Part shown: positions 25,987 to 37,849 of the stretch, piece after piece
Layout of the letters: each line of letters opens with the position of its first letter
How positions within the stretch are numbered: the first letter of the stretch is position 1
From: Onthophagus taurus
Taxonomy: Eukaryota; Arthropoda; Insecta; Coleoptera; Scarabaeidae
Direction of reading: 5' to 3'
Assembly (NCBI RefSeq): GCF_036711975.1
Contig: NC_091973.1
Coordinates: 14,818,001-14,882,000 of the forward strand
Length of the DNA: 64,000 nucleotides
Position numbers and translations under genes: made by a program
Notes under the pieces: model-generated
The model's input: only the letters and a program-made list of their open reading frames with translations
Database searches by the model: none
What the model was told of the DNA's origin: nothing

Positions 25987-28900
25987 ATGGCGACCGCTCG
26001 TGAAATTGACTTAAACCCGATTTTCGAACGGCAAAATGACATTCACGGGTTAATTTCTCGGACAATAGATAATTTGAAAAAGCTCGCGATCGCTAAACGT
26101 ACTCGCGGAAACATTCAAAGTCGTTTGGAACGACTTGAGACTAATTGGGATGAGTTTAATAATGCTCATAAACAATTAATTCAGTATCGCGACAAATATT
26201 CGGATACGATATATTTCACCGAGGACATTTTTTCTGAATGTGAGGAAGCTTATTTCGATGCTAAGGGGACATTGCTTGATTTGTTAAATCCTCTTCCGCT
26301 GTCTCCGACCCCGGAAGTTGATACAAAACCAGTTTCAAACGTCAGTTATTCGTCATCGCGTTCGCGTCATTTACCGAAAATTGATCTTCCAACCTTCGAC
26401 GGTAAATACGCCAATTGGGCTCAATTCCAGGACTTGTTTTCTACAATGGTCAATGACAATGAAGATCTTACCGATGTCGAACGTCTTCAATATTTAAAAA
26501 TGAGTTTGACCGGTGAACCCGCTCAGTTATTAAAAAACATTTCTGTTACCGGTGATAACTTTTCAAGATCGTGGCAAATATTGATTGACCGGTATGAAAA
26601 TCGACGGTTATTAATTGAGACTCAATTATCGATTTTATTTTCCGCGCGTGCCGTAAAGGGTGATTCTTCTAGCGAACTTAAACGTCTTGTCGGGGAAATT
26701 AAAGAAGCTTTCGGTGCCTTAAAAGTATTGAAATGTCCGATTCAGCATTGGGACTATATTCTCGTATATTTAATCGTACGAAAATTAGATACAGACGCCG
26801 TTAAAGAATGGGAGAGATCGATTGGAAATCATCGCGATCCGTCAACGTTCGATGAGCTTGAGGACTTTCTGATGAACCGTATTCACACCTTGGAAGCTGT
26901 CGAAAATCTTCAATCTAGCCGTAAAGTGTATTCCATTTCAACGGGTTCAAAAGTCTCTAGTGTGAAAGCTCATAATGCTTATTCTCCTGTAAATGGTTGT
27001 GTTATGTGCAACTCAGCGCATTACATTTCTTCATGTCCGGCTTACCTTTCAAAAAGTCCGGCAGAACGGCAGGATTTTGTGATATCCCGAAAATTATGCT
27101 TCAATTGTCTTGGTTCACATACCGTCAACAAATGTCGCGTTTCTAAACGATGTCGCGTTTGTCGCAAATCTCACCATACGTCTCTTCACGACGCGCCACG
27201 ACGCTCAACTTCAACTAGAATACAATCTTCAGTTGAACCTTCAAAGTCAGGAACAGTTTTCGCGCCCATACAAGAACAACCGAGCATCACCGCTAATGAC
27301 TTAACCGTATCGAATCATCTTTTACATTCGCACCACATTCATGCTCCGGTACTGTTGGCTACAGCTTTAGTCCGGATTGAATCATCGCGTGGACATTCCG
27401 TCATCGTTAGAGCCCTTATTGATCAAGGATCCGAAGTTTCTTTCATCACCGAGTCACTTGTACAACAGCTTCAACTTCCGCGAAAACCAGCAAGTATTCC
27501 TATTTCAGGAATTGGTTCGCAACGTACAAGTATTTCAAACGGAATTGTTACAGTTCAATTAAGTTCGCAATTCAATCCATTTCTTTCATTCAACGAAGAA
27601 GCGTTAATATTGCCGAAATTAACCGCTTATTTACCTCAAAAATATTCTGCTCAGTTACCGATTGAGCTACTGAATTTACCGTTAGCCGATTCAGATATCT
27701 CATCATCAAAAAGAATTGATTTGATTCTTGGTGTGAGTTTATATTCTAAAATTCTTCAAAATGGTGTTAAACGAAGCAGTGATGGTTCTTTGATTGCTCA
27801 GCAAACCGCGTTTGGATGGATTCTTTCCGGCGTACTGTCGAATCAATCACAATCAAACTTCAACCCGTATGGTTTTCAGTGTTCGATAGATCGTGAATTC
27901 GCGGATTTAATGCAAAAGTTCTGGACGATAGAAGAAGAATCAAGTTCTAAGCCGTGTTTATCTACCGACGAAATTGATTGTGAAAAACATTTCGTCAATT
28001 CACATTCGCGTGACAGCTCTGGACGTTTTATTGTTCGTTTACCATTTCGAAAGTCTCCGCGTGAATTGGGAAATTCTTATATGTCCGCTGTTAAGACTTT
28101 TTCTCGTTCCGAGTTAAGATTCGCGCGGGATGAAAGCTTCAAGACCGCGTATAGCAAATTTATGCGCGAATATCTCGATTTAAATCATATGCGTCCCGTT
28201 ACAGTGCCAGTCGAATCACCCAACTTCTATCTTCCGCATCACGGGGTGATTCGCGAATCTAGTACGACTACTAAGCTTCGTGTCGTGTTTAACGGATCAC
28301 AAAAAACATCATCTGGATTATCGTTAAACGATTGTCTTCATACTGGTCCGAAACTTCAAAGTGAACTTGTTGATGTTCTTCTAAGGTGGAGACGCCATCC
28401 CGTCGCGTTCGCGTGTGACTTAGAGAAAATGTATCGTCAAATTGACGTTCATCAAGATGATTGGCAGTTTCAACGAATCGTCTGGCGTGAAAATCCTTCG
28501 GAACCTCTTCAAAGTTACGACCTGACAACGGTAACCTACGGACTTTCATGCGCACCATATCTCGCAATTCGTTGTATTCGACAGTTAGCAGAAGAACATG
28601 TTGAAGAGCAGCCTCTCGGTTCTTCTGCTCTTTTTCGCGACACTTACGTGGACGATATCATTTCCGGTGCTAATGACATTGATGAAGTTCAAGAATTAAT
28701 CTTTCAATTAAATCGAGTTTTAACGGCGGGCGGTTTCCTAGCGCGAAAGTGGATTTCAAATGTTTCAGAAGCGCTCGCATATGTTCCTTCAGACCTTCTA
28801 TCCGATACAGAAACGTTGCGTGTTCAAGATGACAATTCCCCTCGCGCATTGGGTATTCTTTGGAACAATTCGACCGATGACTTTCTATTTTGTTTTAATA

Positions 28901-31206
28901 ATGACGATTTTGACTTCCGAGAACTTACTAAGCGTAAAGTTCTATCATTCATTGCGCGTTTATTCGACCCCCTCGGGTGGCTTTCTCCGATCATTGTAAC
29001 TGCGAAGATTTTTATGCAAAATTTGTGGACTTGCAATCTCGAATGGGACGAAATCCTTCCGCATGACCTTTCTCTTCAATGGAACGAATACGCTAACTCT
29101 TTTCAAACGTGTCCGGTAATTCGCATTCCGAGATGGCTTGGAATTACTCGCGATTGTTCTTCGATTGAATTGCACGGGTTCGCGGATGCTTCGACTAGTG
29201 CCTTTGGTGCGGTAGTGTATCTTCGCGTTTCAAGAGCTGATGATGTTCGCGTTTCTCTTCTTTTTTCTAAAATGAAAGTGGCACCTCTTAAACGCGTAAC
29301 CATTCCGCGACTTGAATTGTGCGCCACCGTGTTGTTAGTTCGGTTGATAAAACGCGTTCGGGCAACACTGGATTTCAACGAAGTTCCAATTTTTCTATGG
29401 AGCGATTCTACGGTGGCACTTTCTTGGATCTGAAGTCATCCTTCAAGATGGAAAGATTTCGTCCGGAATAGAGTAACAGAAATTCAGGAGCTTTCTCATG
29501 TTCATTGGCGCTACGTTCCGACGAAAGAAAACCCAGCCGATTTGTCTTCCCGTGGAGTTTCAGTGACGAAACTTGAAGCCGAAACGTTATGGTGGAATGG
29601 ACCGTCTTGGCTTCGCTCACCACCCTCAGAATGGCCATCTCTTCGGACCAATTCGGATGCCAAAGAAATTCCAGAAGCACGTTCTATCCATACATCCAAC
29701 ACCGCAACTGCTATGAAAAAAGGATGGGATTTAAAGTTGAAATATTCGTCGTTGAACAAGCTTCTGCGAGTCACTGCTTGGTGTAAGAGATTTTTTCATA
29801 AAGTAAAGACTAATTCAAAGTTTTCAGACATACTTTCTCCTGATGAACTGAACGACTCTTTAATGTTCTGGGTGCGCGAGTGTCAACAACTTCATTTCTC
29901 GGACGAAATTCAAATTCTAACGGACGGCCGTGTAGTGCCGCGTTCAAGTTCTCTTTTCCGACTTTCTCCGTTCATAGACGGTAAAGGTTTTCTACGAGTG
30001 ACCGGGCGCCTTCGATTTTCAAATTTGGATTGGAATGAGAAGCATCCAATCATCCTTCCAAAAGATTCGCCAATTACGATTCTTCTGATCGACAAACATC
30101 ATCGAGCTACGTTGCATGGAGGAACTCAACTAACTTTATCTTCAATCCGACGCCATTTCTGGATCGTTGGAGGGCGAGTACCTGTCCGTTCGTTCATTCA
30201 TCGATGTATGATTTGTGCGAAACAACGAGCAGTCATCAGCCAGCAGTTGATGGGCCAACTTCCGCCTTCAAGAGTCATATCATCCCGCCCGTTTCTACAC
30301 ACCGGTGTTGATTACGCCGGACCTTTTCATCTGAAGCATCTTCGAGGACGTGGTAGTAAGACGTATAAGGGTTATCTTATTCTGTTTGTTTGTTTAGCCA
30401 CTTCAGCCGTCCATTTAGAAGTGGCCACAGATTATTCAACTTCAGGATTTCTTGCTGCGTACAAGCGATTTTCCGGAAGAAGAGGTATCAGTGAATGCCT
30501 CTACAGCGACTGTGGCACGAATCTTGTTGGAGCTGATCGTGAGCTGCGTTCCATGTTTTCTGCAGCGTCCAAAGAATGGAAAGAAATGGCTAGTCTCTTG
30601 AGCGGCGACGGCACCCGATGGAAGTTCAATCCTCCCGGAGCACCACATTTCGGTGGAAAGTGGGAGGCCGGAGTAAAATCTGTTAAAGGCCATCTTCGAA
30701 AAATTGTCGGATCGACACTTCTTACGTATGAAGAATTCAACACCGTTTTGATTCAAATTGAGGCCGTGCTAAATTCAAGACCTCTATGTTCAATATCTGA
30801 CGATCCGAACAATTTTGATGTTCTGACTCCGGCTCACTTTCTCATCGGTAACGCTCTCACCGTTGTTCCGGAGCCGTCCGTCTTCGATGAAAAGATATCG
30901 AGACTCTCTCGATGGCAGCTTCTTCGTCGTATGGTCGAAGATTTCTGGAAGATTTGGGAAAAGTTTTACTTACAATCCATGCAGAACGCTACGAAATGGT
31001 TCAATCAACAAAATCTTCCTCAAATTGGACAGCTTGTACTCATTCGAGATGAAAGATTACCTCCGGCGAAATGGTCTCTAGCAAGAATTCTTCAAATTCA
31101 TTCCGGTGCCGATGGCCACGCTCGCGTCGCAACGCTCAAAACCGCAAATTCAACGCTTGTTCGTCCGTTCGCTAAGTTAAGCATTTTGCCAGATTGTACA
31201 AATTAG
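25987..31206 (+). pseudogene. BEL/Pao gag-pol polyprotein with a single stop codon
   Basis: I chose the ATG at 25987 (context ACCATGG, 'MATAREIDLNPIFERQ') over an upstream Met at 25912. Domains in order: gag-like DUF1759 ('LPKIDLPTFDGKYANWAQFQ'), zinc knuckles ('CFNCLGSHTVNKC' and 'CRVCRKSHH'), aspartic protease ('RALIDQGSEVSFIT'), reverse transcriptase ('LRVVFNGSQ', catalytic 'FRDTYVDDIISG'), RNase H ('HGFADASTSAFGAVVYL', 'WSDSTVALSWI'), integrase zinc-binding H2C2, catalytic core ('HTGVDYAGPF', 'YSDCGTNLVGA', 'FGGKWEAGVKSVK') and a DUF5641-type tail ('LVLIRDERLPPAKW'). A TGA at 29431-29433 interrupts RNase H; the related fragment at 63.75 kb has a Cys codon (TGC) there. The frame is otherwise open to 31206. 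Confidence 0.92.
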
Positions 31207-31438
31207 TAATGATATTCAATTCTAGTTATTTTTTCACATTTCATTCAGTTTCATTTAATTCAGTCTTTTATTGTTAATTTCTTTCTAATTATTTCATTAC
31301 TTTATTTAATGTAAAAGTTTGTTTTCCTGCCGCCATTTTTTTTTATTTAGTTTGTAATCATTTCAGTTAGGGTCAATTTTCAAATTATTGTATATTTTTT
31401 TTTAATTTTCTGTTGCCATTCGGCAAGGCGGGCGGTAA

Positions 31439-31777
31439 TGTTCAAAGTTTTTATAATTTATATATTAGTCGGCCGTTCCGTATTTTATTCGTTATTGTTA
31501 TTCAGTTGTTCTCACGAGTTGTTGTAGTTGACATCAAAAAGCGTAATAAATCGTTCCGTGTAATTTTCGTTAAAAAGTAGTTTCAATCGTGTTAATACAC
31601 ACGTTCGATAGAAGCACTTCGGCTTTTATTTGCTATTCGAAGAGATACTTCTACTTATTCTACAAGAACAGTAAGATTTTTCCTTTTTGACAGTTTTTTT
31701 CTAACACCCGCGTTTTTAAGTAACTTTCTATAAGCGTCTCAGATTTTTCCCGCGCCGGTCTCGACTATTTCTTAACA
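31439..31777 (+). repeat. BEL 3' LTR
   Basis: It is 339 bp, preceded by a purine-rich tract (GGCAAGGCGGGCGGTAA) that probably primes plus-strand synthesis. The 230 bp between the coding end (31206) and this tract are non-coding 3' sequence. Confidence 0.9.
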
Positions 31778-32123
31778 CCACCCTCCACGGTAATACCATT
31801 TGACAAAAATGAAATATCCTCTTATTAACCACGGGGTCCCTAACCTCACAAAATATAATTTTAGCAGCAGTGTACGACGCCGTAAGTTACGGCCCGTAAG
31901 GTGTTCTAATCTCTAATCTCGATTCTCCAAGGGTTTTTTTAGTGTCATTCCTAAAAATAAAAAGGAATTCAGTAAATGCTTAACAACATCTATTTGAGGA
32001 ATCTTTTGTGAACATTTGACGTAAGTTTTAAATTGTTTAATGTGATTCATCCATTTTCAAATAATGCAATGTGACTATCGTTTTAAGTTTAATTTGTAAA
32101 AATGCTTTGTATCTATCCAGGTA

Positions 32124-32168
32124 TTCTCCTGATGATGCTACGAATAATGTAGCGAAACCGGTAGAGAA
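32124..32168 (+). ncRNA. Hammerhead ribozyme motif (Penelope A)
   Basis: Stem I TTCTC/GAGAA, core CTGATGA, stem II GCTAC/GTAGC with a seven-base loop, GAAA, stem III AC/GU, and predicted cleavage after GUA at 32163. It is the mirror partner of the motif at 22543-22587, differing by one loop base. Confidence 0.7.
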
Positions 32169-32243
32169 AAATAAATCCATTTGAAGTGCAAAATCGCTGT
32201 TTTTACATTGATTATAAAATGGAAAGAAAATCATTAACTAATA

Positions 32244-32687
32244 TTAATTATTATTCCCTTAGCTAAGCTAATTAATCAATGTATCACTGTTCATATTTTC
32301 TCAGATTGCTTAAACATAAGTAAAGTGGTTACTTATTTATTTAATTACCTGTTTACAAAAGGGGTTCAATTAATGAGGTCTCAAATTACAGACCAATCTC
32401 AATTACACCTGTTTTGGGTAAAATTTTCGAAATAGTTTTATATAACCAGATAATTGCGTATCTTGAATCCAATAACCTCCTAAACGAGTCACAGTTTGGT
32501 TTCAGGAAAAATAAATCAACTACGTCAGCAATTTGCAAATTAGTTTCATATGTTAATGAATGCTTTGAAAACAAACATTATGCACAGGCATCCTTTTACG
32601 ATTTTACGAAAGCATTCGACTGCGTATGTCATAACTAATTGATAATTAAATTACAAAATTTTGGCTTTGATGGTGGTTCTGTTAAGC
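32244..32687 (+). pseudogene. LINE reverse transcriptase, first part
   Basis: The LINE resumes after Penelope A. The early part is frameshifted, then 32414-32637 reads 'GKIFEIVLYNQIIAYLES' and 'NNLLNESQFGFRKNKSTTSA', followed by 'YDFTKAFDCVCHN'. These are standard LINE RT motifs (palm entry and the F.KAFD catalytic region). A stop follows, and the RT is broken again at 32688 by Penelope B. Confidence 0.75.
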
Positions 32688-32782
32688 AACAAAAACGATG
32701 AATTTGTCGGGTTTAACAGAATTAAAAACAGAATTATTTTTAGTCAATATTTCGTCCAGCGCGTAGTCCATCACTATCAATG

Positions 32783-33030
32783 CTAAAATTGGTGACAATT
32801 TTGATCCCATTGGGGTACCTTCAATTTGTTTGTAGGTACATTATCAAAAGTAAACTTAGAGTTCTCAAAAAGTGTTTTTAAACTCAATAAAAATGTATCT
32901 TTATCCCAACAACAAACTTCAGTTATTACGTCCCATCTTTCCTCAACAATCCTATTTACCAAATCCAAAGGTATAACAGTAAACAAACTCACAACATCCA
33001 GTGATTATCCAGTATTCGTAATATTGTAAG
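32783..33030 (-). pseudogene. Penelope B RT fragment, inverted
   Basis: The minus-strand frame contains 'SLFTVIPLDLVNRIVEERWD', a conserved Penelope RT region located before the catalytic YVDD motif, and continues to 'NVPTNKLKVPQWDQNCHQF', where an active protein would read toward the 'GxPMG' region. It points away from the YVDD-containing half at 33071, so an inversion separates the two halves of one RT. Confidence 0.65.
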
Positions 33031-33070
33031 TAGTTCTACCACAAAATGCTAGACTCAAAATATCAGCCAT

Positions 33071-34126
33071 GTGTTCCGGCATAATTCTGTTTTTCGTACT
33101 CAATTTATAAAGAAGTATGTTGATGACTTAATTTTGGGAGTTCATGGGGAGGATGTGGATGTCATTTTGACGTGTTTTAATAATTTTCATCAGAGTATTC
33201 AATTTACAATCGAAAGGGAAGTTAACAACAGCTTACCTTTCCTTGACACTAAAGTTATTCGCGATTCTGATAATAACATTCAGTTTAACTGGTATGTAAA
33301 GCCAACATACTCAGGACGGTATTTAAACTATTTTTCGAATCATCACATAAAACACAAAATCTCTACCATTCGTTGTATGAAACACAGAGTTACCAGTATT
33401 TGCAACCACCAATTTTTACAAAACAATTTACAGTTTCTTAAAAATAATTTTATTAACAATGGTTATCCGATTAAGTTAATTAACAACATTTTGTTTTCTA
33501 CATTTAATACGAACACTCAACGTGAAGTAAGCTTAACAAATCCTTCACAACTTACTACTGTTTCGACTATTTATAAAAAGCTTCCTTACATCGAAAACCT
33601 GAGTAACGGACTAAAACAGGCTCTTTCATGTATTGAGAATGTTAAAATCGTTGAATGTTATGAGAACAAACTGGGGAACCATTTTTCTAAATTAGAGGAC
33701 AGGACCCTTGAGCAACTTAAGTCTAATGTTATATACTGTGTTTCATGCAATGACTGTGATGGAAAATCCGTTGGACAAACATCACAATGGCTAAAAAGCA
33801 AAGTCTCGAAACATAAAAGTGATTGTAGATTATCAAACACCGGTTGTGCTCTATCCCAACACGTCATTGACTGTAAACATTCTTTTGATTTTGATAATGT
33901 CAAGATTCTTGATTCGGAACCCAATTATCATAATAGGCTTTTTCTGGAAATGGTACATATCAACTACACCAAAAACACGGTTAACTTTAAAAATGATACA
34001 AATAATCTCAGTAACATTTACGCATATTTGTTTGCTAAAGATAATTCCAACCAACACCATAGTGACACGGATCAACACAATAACAGTATTGACAACTTTA
34101 ATTATTCTACTGACATGGTATTTTGA
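33071..34126 (+). pseudogene. Penelope-like RT C-terminal half with GIY-YIG endonuclease
   Basis: This is an open 351-residue frame. The catalytic motif is 'FIKKYVDDLILGVHGED' near residues 12-28, then 'LPFLDTKVIRD' and 'WYVKPTYSGRYLNYFSNH'. The GIY-YIG-type domain near residues 220-255 reads 'VIYCVSCNDCDGKSVGQTSQ'; the second half of the hallmark is altered (SVGQT). A His/Cys segment 'CALSQHVIDCKHSFDF' follows. Penelope elements use this protein to copy and insert themselves. The copy lacks the RT N-terminal half in the same orientation. Confidence 0.8.
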
Positions 34127-34635
34127 TTGAAATTTTATAGTTTTTCTGTTTATTTATAAGTCAATTTGAATGTAAATTTAATCCTTAAATTTCATTAACT
34201 TTTGTCTGTATAATTTTGGTTTCTATTGCAAAATTTTTCAATTTACATTGTTACTTAATTTTAAAATTCCCGCTGGTTATCTTCCAATTGTTGAAGTTTG
34301 CGCTGTGGTTGACATGTAGCATACGCCGTATTTAAAAAAACGAGTTTTTTATTGTAACAACTTATTTTAACGTGTAATGTCCATCTTGTTTTCCCGAGGG
34401 TTGTGTCTTAAATTTTAAATTGTTAACGTAATACTTAATTCAATTTTATTATGGACAAGTTTAGTAATTTTCAATATTTAAAAAATTTTTTAACAAGTTT
34501 ATTATGAAGTCAAACGTTGCTCATTCCCTAGCCTCATTAAACAAGTAAGTTGATTTTTTGCTAGTTAATTTTTTCATGAATGATTATCAAACTTTTAATT
34601 GTTGGTGTTTTCTCTTGTAAAAACCTTTTAGCATT

Positions 34636-34685
34636 GAATAGCTCTGAGGAAGATTGAATAAACAATAGAAATATTAACGCTTTTA
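34636..34685 (+). ncRNA. Decayed hammerhead motif (Penelope B)
   Basis: AGCT, then CTGAGGA (core with one substitution from CTGATGA), GATTG/CAATA partial stem II and GAAA are in the right order. The core change and weakened stem suggest loss of activity. Confidence 0.4.
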
Positions 34686-34788
34686 GAAAGTTGTTTCATT
34701 AACCATCATTTTGACCGTTAAATCCGACAAATTCATGGTTTTTGTTGCTCACGTACGGTCGTGGATACTTCTTGCCGTTCTGTTAAGC

Positions 34789-35700
34789 TACTTAAAGCTT
34801 ATTTATCAAATTTATCAAATGCGTCAAGTAACATTATATTATTTGCTGATGACACAACCACCAAGATCTTTATAGTGAGGTGGTTGGATCTCAGGGTTGC
34901 ATTTTTGGCTGATTTTCAGCTAATCAGCTTCGCGTAAATGAATCTAAGACTCAGCGGTTAATCTTCTCATTACGTGCACTTAATGATAATGTTGATAACC
35001 GTACTGTCAAATATCTAGGAGTTCATTTAGATCGTAAACTTACATGGGAAGAGGATGCAATACGAACTACTAGTAAATTAAACAAAATTATTTACTGTAT
35101 TAGAAATTTAATTAATATCGTTCCAGTAAATACAGTAATGACAGCCTACTATGGATATTTTTATACTCAGTTATCATATGCCATTCTCACTTGGGGTCAT
35201 TCTGCACATGCTGCTCGGGTGTTTAGCGCTTAGAGACGATGTATCCGAGCGATTTCGAATTTAAAATCCTCTGAGTGTTGTAGAACTAAATTTGTAGAGT
35301 TAAAAGTCTTAACTCTACCTTGTATTTATATATTTAACTGTCGCTTATACATTAAAAAAATCTTCAGAATTTCAAAAGACATGATGAGGTCCATCATTAT
35401 GGAACCAGACATCATGATAACCTCGTAATTGATTATACTGGCACTGAAAGAGCTAAGGATGGACACTAATTATTATGGAATTAAATTTTTTAATTTGTTG
35501 CCTAGTCCCATTAAATTACTTGATATTAATAATTTTAAATCAAAAATTACTTGTTAGCGAGAGCATTCTACAGTGTGGATGAGTACTGTCTGAGCACTTG
35601 ATGACCTAGTATAGGCCTTATCTCGCATGCCTTACTTGTCCGGATTTGTACCGTCGTTTATTGTGGATGTAATTTTAAGATGTTCTTAATGTTGTTAGTT
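34789..35700 (+). pseudogene. LINE reverse transcriptase, C-terminal part and tail
   Basis: Translation resumes the LINE with 'SSNIILFADDTT' (the catalytic ADD motif) and, after frame changes, 'VKYLGVHLDRKLTWEEDA' and 'AYYGYFYTQLSYAILTWGHS', which are the thumb and post-RT regions of CR1/Jockey LINEs. Part of the RT between 'AYLSN' and the ADD motif is deleted. The remaining 200 bp resemble a LINE 3' region. Confidence 0.7.
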
Positions 35701-35714
35701 GACTATCGGTAATG

Positions 35715-35890
35715 TTACATGTATGTTTTTTAAACTAAAACTAGAACTAACATTAGCACTATCACTAGAGCTAATACTAGACCTAGAACTAGAAACTTTC
35801 GGGTTAAGCCGTGCGTTTTCTTCTTCAGAAACAAGTTCGAAGTCGTTTCAATCACACGAATCACTTCGAACTTGTTTCTGAAGAAGGTTG
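35715..35890. repeat. CTAG-type simple repeat and 23-bp hairpin
   Basis: A degenerate (CTAGNA)n repeat (35735-35800) is followed by an inverted repeat: TTCTTCAGAAACAAGTTCGA near 35819 and its complement near 35864-35887, with a loop of about 20 bases. Confidence 0.7.
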
Positions 35891-36089
35891 CAACATGCCA
35901 TCAGCACAAACTCCACTACCACATAGTGATGTCAATCCACCTCCAATACGTCCAAGTTCAAATGAATGGAATTCATCAGAGTCAAATTAAGCACCAACCG
36001 TCGTCGCGGTTGTTTCCACGTATGAACCTTCAGAATTTAGTGCAGTATGCAATCATATTCCAATTACCCAAACGCGCTTGAACAACATA

Positions 36090-36410
36090 GTTCGTATGTT
36101 AAAACTATCATCGCGAAAAGCACAAATTCTTTGTCAACTAAAAGCAGTGTATATTATATCTAAATGTGAGAATAAGCTATTTTCGCCAACGACAAGCATC
36201 ATTTTTAATTTATTTTACACTGCTAAACAACAAGACATTTGCGTATTGTAATAATATTGCCGAGTTATGACTGCTATGGACATACAATATATTCCACAAC
36301 AGCGGCGTTTGTTTATTGACTCTTCTAAACCATTATTAAAAGCAGTATTACTATATGGGGACAATTCAAAGAAAGGAGTACAGATACACGTGGAACGTGT
36401 ATCGTACTCC
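36090..36410 (+). pseudogene. Repeat-derived ORF remnant of unknown element
   Basis: Frames read 'MLKLSSRKAQILCQLKAV' and 'QQRRLFIDSSKPLLKAVLL'. I recall this pairing as a widespread arthropod repetitive coding sequence, but cannot name the element. It contains stops. It precedes a Gypsy RT fragment without an obvious boundary. Confidence 0.4.
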
Positions 36411-36419
36411 GTGAATGGT

Positions 36420-36873
36420 AGTTAGGCTTTTATTGTACCTAATAGGGGATTATTCCAATTTAAGAGAATGCCGTTCGGTCTCTCAAATGCGCCTGCCATA
36501 TGGCAACGGTTTATTGATAATGTCTTAGGAGCGGATTTAGAACCTTACGTTTTTGTATATTTGGACGATGTAATAATAATTTCATTTAATAGGGGAAGTA
36601 TGTTCGCGGTTAAAATCGGCCAGGCTTACGTTAAATCGAGATAAATGCGTTTTCTTTCGTGAATCGTTAAAATATTTAGGATATGTAGTAGATCGCGATG
36701 GGTTACATGTTGATCCCAAAAAGTTTCAATCCATTTTATCTATCCCTATCCCCAGTAAATTCAGAGAAGTTAGAAGACTTGTTGGAATGACGTCATGGCA
36801 CAGCAGATTTGTGTCAAATTTTTCATCCATTATCGCTCCAATTACATCACTTTACAAGAAAAATAAATATATA
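36420..36873 (+). pseudogene. Gypsy RT fragment
   Basis: Frames read 'VPNRGLFQFKRMPFGLSNAP', 'AIWQRFIDNVLGAD' and 'VYLDDVIIIS' (the catalytic LDD), then in another frame a region like 'YLGYVVDRDGLHVDPKK'. It is a broken Gypsy/Ty3 reverse transcriptase related to the fragment at 39.9-40.34 kb on the other strand. Confidence 0.75.
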
Positions 36874-36879
36874 TATTTA

Positions 36880-37700
36880 ATAATATATAATATATAATAA
36901 ATTCGGGAAAAATTGATCTCGGCACCCAAATTTTCGAGACCAGATATTAGTCGCGAGTTCATCAGCACATTTGATTTTTAAGACAGAAAAAAAATTCATT
37001 CTTGAAAAATTTATAAATTAAACTCCTTAAAAAACTCCTTAAAAAAGATTCTCCGATCAGGGAAATATAAAGCCCGGCACGGTATTTATTACTTTTAATT
37101 TTATTGTTTTCTTGGAACAGTTTGGTTCCATTTAAAGTGTTTAGATAAACTCTTATTTTGGTTTTGTGTAAAATCCTAAAAGAAAATACTTTGATTTGTA
37201 ATTTATTTTAACGGAAGTAAAGTTATTAATTTTGTTGTAATCTTGGCAACCAGCGTTTTCAACGCTAACGCCTTTAACTTGTTACTTACCTTATACTTTG
37301 TTTAATTTGGGTATAATTTTGATTTTTGAGAATTTATGTTCAGATTTTGTTAGCACGATACTAGATTTGCCTCCGGGTAATTTGAATCTAAAACAGAGGA
37401 AACTCATTGACCTCAACGAATCATTTTCTCTTCAATAGAATCAATAGATATATCAATAGATTCAATAGATCTCTTATTCTTCAAATACGGCTAACAAATA
37501 TCTTCCAAGTTCATGGCGTTCAAACATAACCTTAGACTAATATTTTTATTATTTTTACCTTCCTGTATTTTGAATTATTTAATTTACCATAATAAAATTT
37601 AATCCGGTATCTTTGGCAAATCGATGTTCTTTTCTTTTGTCTATTTTGTTGGTCTTGCATTTTTTTATAACTTTCATTAACTTGAATAACTCGCATCGCA
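36880..37700. other. Unassigned AT-rich stretch
   Basis: I see no gene. There is a TA-rich run near 36885-36900. Part of this may be leader or LTR of the Gypsy element that follows, but no LTR pair was found. Confidence 0.4.
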
Positions 37701-37849
37701 GTTCGCGCACGGTATGAGGTTAACTGTGTGGCGCCTTAAAGAAGTAATCCCTCCCTTCGGCGGTGAGCTAGACGAGGACTCGTACAGGGTCACGATAAAA
37801 TTGAATTTGATAAATAAGTGTAATTTTGTTTGTATTATTGTATTTTCGT

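Larger units (their letters stand above)
25540..31777 (+). mobile_element. BEL/Pao LTR retrotransposon, nearly intact
   Basis: The full element is 6,238 bp with 339-bp LTRs (25540-25878, 31439-31777) starting TG and ending CA. The flanking 5-bp duplication is CCACC (25535-25539, 31778-31782). The empty site is visible inverted near 22895-22930 with a single CCACC-type sequence, which confirms the boundaries. I see one LTR difference (T or C near the 3' end), so the insertion is young. The polyprotein has one stop codon. Confidence 0.92.
22493..32243 (+). mobile_element. Penelope-like element A (contains two later insertions)
   Basis: It is flanked by the 12-bp duplication TTAATTATTATT (22481-22492 and 32244-32255) inside the LINE. 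Its two ends are inverted copies of each other (22493-23470 against 25345-25539 plus 31783-32243), a common Penelope arrangement. Each end carries a hammerhead motif. The coding part is 23544-24300 plus 25345-25490. Insertions within it are a 1,028-bp TIR element (24309-25336) and the BEL element (25540-31777). Without these the element is about 2.5 kb. Confidence 0.65.
32688..34776 (+). mobile_element. Penelope-like element B
   Basis: It is flanked by the 12-bp duplication GTTCTGTTAAGC (32676-32687 and 34777-34788) and interrupts the LINE RT. The ends are inverted relatives: the left starts AACAAAAACGATGAATTTGT, and the right contains ACAAATTCATGGTTTTTGTT. Inside, an RT piece lies on minus and the rest on plus, so the copy was inverted internally. 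It is about 2.1 kb. Confidence 0.75.

Noticed and set aside
30442-30756. Minus-strand frames inside BEL integrase and RT
   Set aside because: They are shadows of the plus-strand polyprotein.
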